Below are positions 7,915 to 12,970 of a stretch of DNA of 12,970 bases, in pieces. Each line of letters starts with the position of its first letter. Position 1 is the first letter of the stretch. The stretch spans positions 1-12,970 of the forward strand of contig JAICIG010000221.1 of NCBI GenBank assembly GCA_025924495.1, in the 5' to 3' direction. The DNA comes from Pirellulales bacterium (GTDB lineage: Bacteria; Planctomycetota; Planctomycetia; Pirellulales; JAICIG01). The notes under the pieces are model-generated. The model was given only the letters and a program-made list of their open reading frames with translations, was not told where the DNA came from and searched no databases. The position numbers and the translations under genes are program-made.

Positions 7915-8436
7915 ATGTCTCGCGCCGTGTTCTGCATTGCCACGAGTGAATCGCAAGCGATTACGATCGTCAACGATTTGAAAGCCGCCGGTTTCTCAAA
8001 CCAGATTTCCGTACTGCTGCCCGACAAGCAGGGCACGAAGGATTTTGCCCACGAGCACAATACCAAGGCGCCCGAAGGGGCCGTCACGGGTGGCAGCATC
8101 GGCGGAGTGCTGGGCGGTGCGATCGGTTGGTTGGCCGGTATCGGCACGCTGGCCATTCCCGGCCTGGGGCCCTTCATTGCCGCGGGACCGATCATGGCCT
8201 TGCTCGGCGGCGCCGCCGTCGGCGCGACCGTGGGCGGCATCGCGGGCGCCCTGATCGGCATGGGGATGCCCGAGTTCGAAGCCAAGCAGTACGAAGGCAA
8301 GATCCGCGGCGGCAATATCCTGATCTCGGTCAACGCCGAGGACAGCGATGCGGTTGACCGCGTCGAACGGATCTTCGAGAACGCGGGCGCCGAAGACATT
8401 GCATCGGCCCCGGAAGCCGCCGTCAAATCGCCCTGA
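7915..8436 (+). CDS. Glycine-zipper membrane protein, general-stress-protein (YflT/17M)-like N-terminus
   Basis: The protein has 173 residues with a good Shine-Dalgarno (AAGGGAG) about 10 bases before ATG 7915. Residues 1-40 form a small alpha/beta unit (SRAVFCIATSESQAITIVND, then LKAAGFSNQISVLLPD) that resembles the N-terminus of general stress protein 17M/YflT-like proteins. Residues about 58-120 are two glycine-zipper membrane segments (GGSIGGVLGGAIGWLAG and GGAAVGATVGGIAGALIG) around a hydrophobic hairpin, IPGLGPFIAAGPIMAL. The remainder (GGNILISVNAEDSDAVDRVE, then RIFENAGAED) looks like a second ferredoxin-like half that mirrors the first. Such proteins are common beside stress genes, but their activity is not established. 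It is likely an inner-membrane or membrane-inserting protein. A strong hairpin lies just downstream. Confidence 0.88.
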   Translation: MSRAVFCIATSESQAITIVNDLKAAGFSNQISVLLPDKQGTKDFAHEHNTKAPEGAVTGGSIGGVLGGAIGWLAGIGTLAIPGLGPFIAAGPIMALLGGAAVGATVGGIAGALIGMGMPEFEAKQYEGKIRGGNILISVNAEDSDAVDRVERIFENAGAEDIASAPEAAVKSP

Positions 8437-8454
8437 TGCTGTCAACGGTTCATT

Positions 8455-8489
8455 CTCCGGCAGGCGGAAGGCAGCTCCGTCTGCCGGAG
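8455..8489. terminator. Hairpin between convergent genes, probable bidirectional terminator
   Basis: A 14-bp stem pairs 8455-8468 with 8476-8489 (CTCCGGCAGGCGGA with TCCGTCTGCCGGAG; one G-T wobble) around a 7-base loop. It starts 18 bp after the glycine-zipper gene and lies 28 bp from the stop of the oppositely oriented oxidoreductase gene. No long T run follows on either strand, so it is not a textbook intrinsic terminator, but position and stability suggest transcript ending or 3'-end protection for both genes. Confidence 0.65.
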
Positions 8490-8517
8490 AGTTGTCCCGA
8501 GCGCCGCCCGGCGGCGT

Positions 8518-9831
8518 TTAAACGCCTTGCGGCTTGGCCCAGTGATCTTCGCGATACTCGCGGCGTACGAGCTTGTTCGCCTCACTGTCGTCGACGATCT
8601 GCTTTCGTTGCGGATCAAAATGGATGATGCGGCCGACGCGCGTGGCGATGTTGCCTAAATGGCAGAGCGCCGTCGAAGGGAAATGCACTTCGATGTCGGC
8701 CCGCGGCTGCTTGCCTTCGCGAACGCACTCGATGAAGTTGCGATGATGGGCCACGAGATCGGGCGAGCCCCCTTTGACCTCGTCAATCAACTTGTTGCGC
8801 GGGCCGAATACTTTATAGCCTCCTTGCTTGCCAAGCAGCAGCATGCCCTCGGTTCCATAGAAGGCGTTGCCGTTCTCGTATCCTTCTTGCACGTACGGCG
8901 ACCAGATGCGCTGTTCGAAGATCAATTGCTTCGTGCGTCCTTGCCCCGGGTATTCGAATACCACGTACTGCGTGTCGGGAAACTGTTGATCGTCATCGAA
9001 GAAGTACTTGCCCCCCAGCGCCGCGATTCGCGAGGGATGCGTCGTCGCGCCCAGGCCCCAGCGAGCGAGATCGATATCATGCACGCCGTCGTTGCCCATG
9101 TCGCCGGCGCCGAACGCGTACCACCAGCGCCAAACGCCCGGCAGCAGGTTCGATTGGTACGGCGTCAGGGGAGCGGGGCCAAGCCATAGATCGTAGTCGA
9201 GCGTTGCCGGCGGATCGCTGGGCTTGGCATGACCGATGCTGCGGCGGCGCTGGCTGTTCCACGCCTTGGCGACGAGCACCTCGCCGATTTCGCCCGCGTG
9301 CAGTCGTTTTATTGCTTACAAGACGTGCGGCGTGCTGCGGCTTTGCGTGCCGACCTGCATCACGCGCTGGTGCTTTCGCGCCGCTTCGATCATCAACCGC
9401 CCTTCGCGCAGGTTGTGCGAACAGGGCTTCTCGACGTACACGTGCTTGCCGGCCTGGCAGGCCAGAATGGCCGCCGGCGCGTGCCAGTGGTCGGGCGTGG
9501 CGATCCAAACGGCGTCGATTGCCTTATCGTCGAGCACTCGCCGCAGATCTTTCACCGCCAACGGCGCCTTGCCCGCGGCGCTTTCCACGGTTTTTGCGGC
9601 CTGGTCGAGCCGGCTCTGATCGACGTCGCAGACATAAGCGACGCGGACGTCCGCATTGCGGACCAGTTGATTGAGATGGTTGCCTCCCATGCCGCCGACG
9701 CCGATCACGCCGATGGCAAGCGGTTCGCTCGCTTCCTTGGCCGCGGCTTCACTTGCCCAACCAAGGGCCGCCGTCGCAGCGACCCCTTGCCCGGTTTGCT
9801 TCAGAAACTCCCGACGATTGTTCTCCGACAT
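8518..9831 (-). pseudogene. Gfo/Idh/MocA family oxidoreductase with Tat signal, interrupted by an in-frame TAA
   Basis: The frame from ATG 9831 to the stop at 8518-8520 has 437 codons plus stop and is intact except for TAA at 9316-9318 (codon 172). AGGAG lies nine bases ahead of the start. Residues 1-31 carry a twin-arginine signal (NNRREFLKQTGQ plus hydrophobic stretch), implying export of a folded protein. The Rossmann domain shows GVIGVGGMGG (41-50), an Asp at the end of strand 2 (VCDVD, residue 69; NAD-like) and EKP (134-136). After the stop the same frame continues smoothly (AIKRLHAGEIGEVLVAKAWN) into the C-terminal alpha/beta domain, with NDGVHDIDLARW holding the likely catalytic His at about 251. 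There is no frameshift; one base change, GAA to TAA, would explain it. It is a recent pseudogene, a sequencing error or a recoded stop. A GTG at 9279 could start the C-terminal part but has no good Shine-Dalgarno and would lack the cofactor domain. Related planctomycete enzymes act on sugars or inositol-like compounds; the substrate here is unknown. Confidence 0.88.
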
Positions 9832-9984
9832 GATCGCAGGCTCCTGGCTGGTGGCGGACGGCAGTCAATGCGCCGTAAAGCGTCGAGCTAATTCGTCCTC
9901 AATGTAGCCCTAGGGCCAGCGCGGCTCAAGAAAACAAGACAATCCGCGCCAGCCGCTCACGACGAACACAAATCGCTTCGCCAT

Positions 9985-10057
9985 CTCGTAGGGCGACCTT
10001 CCCAGGTCGCCTAGACCTTGCGTTGGCGTTGACGGCCTGGGAAGGCCGCCCTACGAG
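9985..10057. repeat. Paired-palindrome (REP/BIME-like) repeat, GTAGGGCG type
   Basis: Two 24-bp arms, 9985-10008 and 10034-10057, are inverted copies matching at 22 of 24 positions. Each arm contains its own small hairpin: GCGACCT-TCCC-AGGTCGC at 9993-10010 and CGGCCT-GGGA-AGGCCG at 10033-10048. The outer ends read CTCGTAGGG and CCCTACGAG. It lies in the 272-bp gap between the start of the oxidoreductase gene and the stop of malQ, both on the minus strand, and could act as a terminator or 3'-end stabiliser for malQ. It shares its layout and TAGGG ends, but not its core, with the repeat at 2121-2178. The remainder of this gap shows no gene. Confidence 0.8.
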
Positions 10058-10103
10058 AAGTCGGCGTGCGGTCGATTGTCGCAACGCCGAATGATTGCGG
10101 AAC

Positions 10104-12038
10104 TCACGGTCGGGCTTTGTGAGGCTTGGATGCCAAGCCGAAGTGCGGCGAGGAAGCGGCGTGGGGCCGATTCGCGGCCGAAGAGAAAATCTCGGCGATT
10201 GTCGCGGCGAGCGGCGCCTGCTGAAGCGCTTCGATGCCGCCGGGCAGGCCGATCGACCAGTCGGGCCATTGCTCGTTGGTGGTGTTGGGCATGTTCGGAC
10301 GCTCGTTGACGGTCAACAAGTCCTCCAATGTCGCCGAGTAAATGAGCGAAGGCGCTCGAGCCAAATGGCGGTACGTCGCGGAGACCCACTTTTCGATCGG
10401 CTCGTGATCCGTCATCTCCGTCATTGTGCCGAGCCTTTCTCGCAACCGCTGCATGGCGGCTTCATTCGGGTTCAACCCCAACGAGCGCTGCGCCTCCAGG
10501 TCGCTGCCGTTTTGAATTCCCGCCACGGTTGGCAGGTCGTGCGTCGTCACCGCGACCATGGCTTGTTCGGGATATTCTTCGGGAGGCCCTTCTTCCATCC
10601 ACAGCACGCGATAGGAAAGCATCTTATGTGCGGCCATTTTCTCGCGCACGCCGGGCTCGACCGTGCCGAGATCTTCGCCGACGACGAACGCGCCGGCACG
10701 CTGGCTTTCTACCGCGACGATCGCCAATAGCTCGTCGGCGCGGTAGCGAACGAAAGCTCCCTGCTGCGGGCCGACGCCTTGCGGGATCCAAAACAAACGA
10801 AACAATCCCATCACATGATCGATGCGCAAGCCCGCCGCATGCCGTAGCGTGGCCCGAATGGTTTCAATAAACGGCCGGTATCCTGCTTCTCGCAATTTAT
10901 GCGGAATGAACGGCGGCAAACCCCAGTCTTGTCCCTGCGTGTTGTACATGTCGGGCGGGGCGCCGACGGAACAATTCTCCGCCAGCTCGTCTTGCCAGAC
11001 CCAAGCGTCGGCGCCGCCCGGATCGATGCCGATCGGCAGATCCTGCACGAACGGCATTTCCCCCGCGGCGCGAGCCAGTTGCTCGTCGAGCAGCCACTGC
11101 AACCACTGATGATAAGCGAATCGCCGCGGATCGAGTTCGGCCGCGCGGCGGAGGACGGCGTCGTCGGGCCGGCGATACTCTTCTGGCCAACGCCGCCAAT
11201 CGCCCCCATGTCGCTCGGCCAGGCAGCAGTAAGCGGCGAACTCTTCCAGCGATTTCCCTGCAGCGGCCCGATAATGTTCAAACGCGGCGTCGGAAGTAAA
11301 TCGCTCCCAGAGTTTTTCCAAGGCTTGCTGCTTGAGACGGAAGACCGCATCGCGGTCGATGGTCCGGTTTTCATTTAACGCGCGACCCGCCTGCGCAAGC
11401 GGGCCGAGATCGATTTTCGCTTCCCCGACTCCTGGCGCCTCTTCGACTCGCAGGTAGAGCGGGTTGCGAAAGCGCCGGCTGCTAGGATAGTACGGACTCG
11501 GCTGCTGCGGCGTAATCGGCGCCACGGCATGCAGCGGATTGACCAGCAACATTCCGGCGCCCAGACTGTCGGACCACCGGGCGATTTGCCTGAGATCAGC
11601 GAAATCGCCGATGCCCCAACTCTCTTTCGATCGCGCCGCATACAGCTGCACCGCCCAACCCCACAGCGGCTCAGCCGGGAGCACGCACTCGCCCGGACTG
11701 ACGATCAGCATCGTTTCCGCGTCGTCGCCGTTTCTGCGGAAGCGGTGGTAACCGAACGGCAGATCCTCGGGCAGGCGATTGCGGATGTTAAGCGACGTTC
11801 CATCCTCGAGTGTTAGCCGCCCCTCGGCTCCGAGCGAACGAGACTCGCCGGGACGAAGTACAAACACTGCCGCTTCTCCGTGGCGAGGCGGCGCTTGTTC
11901 GTCGGCTCGCATGGCATGCAGAATGGCGCGGCGAGTGTTAGACGATGTCTCATGCCACTGCTGGCTGACATCCTGGTACCGTTGAACAATTCCCCACTCG
12001 TCCGTGTCCATTGGGCCGCCTTCTATCCGTCGGGGCAT
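10104..12038 (-). CDS. malQ: 4-alpha-glucanotransferase (amylomaltase, GH77)
   Basis: The enzyme moves glucan segments between maltodextrins in the cytoplasm, serving glycogen and maltose metabolism. From ATG 12038 it has 644 residues, near the length of MalQ proteins with an extra N-terminal domain; residues about 50-115 look like that beta-rich domain. The GH77 barrel begins at WGWAVQLYAARSKESWGIGD (residues 126-145) and contains the substrate motif PITPQQPSPYYPSSRRFRNP. The catalytic triad is visible: nucleophile Asp407 in LRIDHVMG, acid/base Glu455 in VVGEDLGTV and Asp501 in VTTHDLPTVAG. The GAPPDMYNTQGQDWGLP loop is conserved. About 25 residues after ATIAEIFSS form an unusual tail (HFGLASKPHKARP) overlapping a palindrome. 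The start is uncertain. ATG 12038 has AGAGG seven bases upstream, but that site lies in a hairpin; ATG 12011 (MDTDEWG) has GAAGG seven bases upstream and is an equally good choice. No glycogen gene is adjacent. Confidence 0.96.
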   Translation of the reverse strand: MPRRIEGGPMDTDEWGIVQRYQDVSQQWHETSSNTRRAILHAMRADEQAPPRHGEAAVFVLRPGESRSLGAEGRLTLEDGTSLNIRNRLPEDLPFGYHRFRRNGDDAETMLIVSPGECVLPAEPLWGWAVQLYAARSKESWGIGDFADLRQIARWSDSLGAGMLLVNPLHAVAPITPQQPSPYYPSSRRFRNPLYLRVEEAPGVGEAKIDLGPLAQAGRALNENRTIDRDAVFRLKQQALEKLWERFTSDAAFEHYRAAAGKSLEEFAAYCCLAERHGGDWRRWPEEYRRPDDAVLRRAAELDPRRFAYHQWLQWLLDEQLARAAGEMPFVQDLPIGIDPGGADAWVWQDELAENCSVGAPPDMYNTQGQDWGLPPFIPHKLREAGYRPFIETIRATLRHAAGLRIDHVMGLFRLFWIPQGVGPQQGAFVRYRADELLAIVAVESQRAGAFVVGEDLGTVEPGVREKMAAHKMLSYRVLWMEEGPPEEYPEQAMVAVTTHDLPTVAGIQNGSDLEAQRSLGLNPNEAAMQRLRERLGTMTEMTDHEPIEKWVSATYRHLARAPSLIYSATLEDLLTVNERPNMPNTTNEQWPDWSIGLPGGIEALQQAPLAATIAEIFSSAANRPHAASSPHFGLASKPHKARP

Positions 12039-12072
12039 AAAAAAACCTCTCGCATGACTTGCATGCCAGAGG
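12039..12072 (-). terminator. Terminator-like hairpin plus U7 in the malQ leader (possible attenuator)
   Basis: Read on the minus strand, a stem of 10 paired bases with one G-G mismatch (CCTCT-G-GCATG, loop CAAGT, CATGC-G-AGAGG) is followed at once by seven T residues (12045-12039). This is the standard form of an intrinsic terminator. It lies between the predicted malQ promoter and the malQ start, with no other minus-strand gene upstream that it could end. The AGAGG of the 3' arm is also the Shine-Dalgarno candidate for ATG 12038. Function as attenuator or translational switch is inferred. Confidence 0.6.
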
Positions 12073-12124
12073 CTGCCGAAACCTGATCTCGTTGCGACCT
12101 GCCGCCGGGGTTGTCGCCATAGGC

Positions 12125-12153
12125 AATCTAGGAAGAGGGCGTCGTCGAGTCAA
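12125..12153 (-). promoter_or_regulatory. Predicted sigma70-like promoter of malQ
   Basis: On the minus strand, TTGACT (12153-12148) and TAGATT (12130-12125) are separated by exactly 17 bp. They match the consensus at 5 of 6 and 4 of 6 positions. Transcription would begin near 12118, giving a leader of about 80 bases to ATG 12038 and about 107 bases to ATG 12011, and placing the terminator-like hairpin inside the leader. Confidence 0.5.
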
Positions 12154-12300
12154 GAAAACTGGTGGTAAGTCCTTATTCTCCAATGAGATGCGAATCGCAT
12201 GCGACTTTTGTATCCGGAGCGGCGCTGCCGCACTAAACGACGGATGCTCTGCAGTTTAAGCAAGCTCGGTCGAACGGCGCCGAATCCGACTCGTCCCTCT
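12154..12300. other. Intergenic stretch between the malQ and rpmI promoters
   Basis: No coding frame or RNA gene is convincing here. Small inverted repeats occur (ATGCG-AAT-CGCAT near 12188-12200 and GCGGC-GCT-GCCGC near 12220-12232), which are short enough to be chance. Confidence 0.4.
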
Positions 12301-12327
12301 TTCAGAAAACTGCCGACGTCCTATAAT
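12301..12327 (+). promoter_or_regulatory. Predicted promoter of rpmI-rplT
   Basis: A perfect TATAAT at 12322-12327 lies about 50 bp before the rpmI start. The -35 region is poor: CTTTCA at 12299-12304 with 17-bp spacing, or TTCAGA at 12301-12306 with 15 bp. A start near 12334 would give a leader of about 45 bases. Confidence 0.45.
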
Positions 12328-12378
12328 GACGGACTTCGATAATTTTGGATTCTGCCGGATTAAGGAACGGTGCGAGCT

Positions 12379-12582
12379 ATGCCCAAGCAAAAGACTCATA
12401 AGGCCACCAAGAAGCGTTTCCGCCTGTCAGCCACGGGCAAGGCCATGCACCGCTCGGCCGGCACCAGCCACTTGGCTGCGGGCATGTCGAAAAAGCGTCG
12501 TCGCAACCTGCGCGGAACCAAGGCCACGGTGACCTTGGAATCGAAGCGGGTCGCCCGATCGCTTTGCGGCAACAGCTATTAA
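12379..12582 (+). CDS. rpmI: 50S ribosomal protein L35 (bL35)
   Basis: A 67-residue basic protein of the large ribosomal subunit. The family N-terminus MPKQKTHKATKKRFRLSATG and the later KKRRRNLRGT are typical of bL35, and the length is normal. ATG 12379 was chosen over the in-frame GTG at 12370 because AAGGAA (12362-12367) is 11 bases from the ATG but only 2 from the GTG. rplT follows 139 bp downstream. In many bacteria infC comes directly before rpmI; here the upstream 300 bp contain no infC and the next gene is the divergent malQ. Confidence 0.97.
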   Translation: MPKQKTHKATKKRFRLSATGKAMHRSAGTSHLAAGMSKKRRRNLRGTKATVTLESKRVARSLCGNSY

Positions 12583-12721
12583 GCCAATCGCGGGTTAAGC
12601 GATCGGCCTGCGCCAAGCAGCAGCTGGCAACATTACTTAGAGCGGAACGGGCAAAACACAACGCTGGGCGGCTCCATGGAGTCGGCCGGGGCCTTGATTC
12701 CGTAGGAAGGATTGATCAGCC

Positions 12722-12970
12722 ATGAGGTCAATGAAAGGTGCGGCGCGGACGCAAGCCAAGAAGCGTTTGTTCCGCAAGGTCAAAGGTTATCGCGGGGGCC
12801 GCGGCGGTTTGTTTCGCTCGGCCAAGGAAACGTTGGTCCGCGCCGGCGTTTACGCGTTTCGTGATCGCCGCGCACGCAAGCGAGATTTCCGCAGCCTGTG
12901 GATCATCCGCATCAACGCCGCCGTTCGCGAACGCGGGCTGCGCTACAGCGAGTTCATCCACGGCTTGAAC
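12722..12970 (+). CDS. rplT: 50S ribosomal protein L20 (bL20), partial
   Basis: The first 83 residues are present; the usual length is about 117-120, so the 3' end lies outside the window. L20 binds 23S rRNA early in large-subunit assembly. Recognisable parts are [20 protein letters not shown] near the N-terminus, then [20 protein letters not shown] and [27 protein letters not shown] at 12704-12710 lies 11 bases before ATG 12722; the ATG at 12731 in the same frame is less likely because related proteins keep the MR-x-x-KGAAR beginning. It is probably co-transcribed with rpmI. In other bacteria L20 represses its own operon by binding an mRNA structure; nothing in the 139-bp gap can be shown to do this. 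Confidence 0.97.
   Translation, partial: MRSMKGAARTQAKKRLFRKVKGYRGGRGGLFRSAKETLVRAGVYAFRDRRARKRDFRSLWIIRINAAVRERGLRYSEFIHGLN

Noticed and set aside
8518..9831. Two separate minus-strand genes or a frameshift in the oxidoreductase
   Set aside because: Both parts are in the same frame (9831 minus 9279 is divisible by three) and only one TAA separates them, so this is a nonsense codon in one gene.
9229..9891. A 220-codon open frame on the plus strand
   Set aside because: It lies opposite the oxidoreductase gene, has no recognisable domain, and the minus strand shows clear family motifs throughout; it is a codon-bias shadow.
9907..9916. Perfect palindrome GCCCTAGGGC upstream of the oxidoreductase gene
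   Set aside because: It resembles the TAGGG/CCCTA ends of the repeats but is too short and isolated to call a site.
10460..10480. A GGTTCAACCCC string resembling a tRNA T-arm
   Set aside because: It lies inside conserved malQ coding sequence and no acceptor stem or other tRNA arms flank it.
11950..12183. Small minus-strand frame with a CKSC motif overlapping the malQ start, and a possible leader peptide beginning at 12120
   Set aside because: No Shine-Dalgarno is present, the frame runs across the terminator hairpin and into malQ, and the CxxC sequence comes from the hairpin bases; more likely chance.

Overview
The window looks like chromosomal DNA from a planctomycete, probably of the Pirellulales type. 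Indicators are the high GC content, a Tat-signal Gfo/Idh/MocA oxidoreductase, a membrane-anchored TPR/VCBS/ASPIC-type protein, short secreted proteins with an ACGDYV...GPNC pattern, and a ribosomal protein L20 starting [17 protein letters not shown]. This placement rests on protein character alone; no 16S or tRNA gene is visible.

Layout. Positions 1-2055 (minus) hold most of a large TPR plus VCBS/FG-GAP protein that runs off the left edge. A paired-palindrome repeat (2121-2178) and a small secreted cysteine-containing protein (2344-2745) follow. Positions 2938-5994 (plus) form a three-gene ABC importer operon of the nitrate/sulfonate/taurine superfamily: a cysteine-rich lipoprotein binding protein, a permease with extra N-terminal helices, and an ATPase overlapping the permease by 7 bp. 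Converging on it is a YihY/BrkB-type inner-membrane protein (6073-6999, minus). Diverging from that are a BON-domain lipoprotein (7345-7836) and a glycine-zipper membrane protein (7915-8436). A strong hairpin (8455-8489) separates these from a Gfo/Idh/MocA oxidoreductase gene (8518-9831, minus) that is interrupted by one in-frame TAA. A second paired-palindrome repeat (9985-10057) precedes malQ, a 4-alpha-glucanotransferase (10104-12038, minus). The right end carries rpmI (L35) and the start of rplT (L20) on the plus strand.

How the parts work together. The ABC genes form one import system whose substrate cannot be read from the sequence. MalQ acts in glycogen/maltodextrin metabolism. rpmI-rplT is a ribosomal protein pair, found here without infC directly upstream. 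YihY, BON and glycine-zipper proteins all point to the cell envelope, but a shared pathway is only a guess.

The points most worth following up are: (1) a good sigma70-like promoter followed by a hairpin plus U7 just before malQ, which looks like an attenuator or Shine-Dalgarno-masking leader; (2) the single nonsense codon splitting an otherwise intact oxidoreductase gene; (3) the unusual cysteine content and CC-A-CCC tail of the ABC binding protein; and (4) two unrelated repeat sequences sharing the same TAGG(G)...CCCTA paired-palindrome design. I saw no CRISPR array, tRNA, rRNA, transposase or phage gene.
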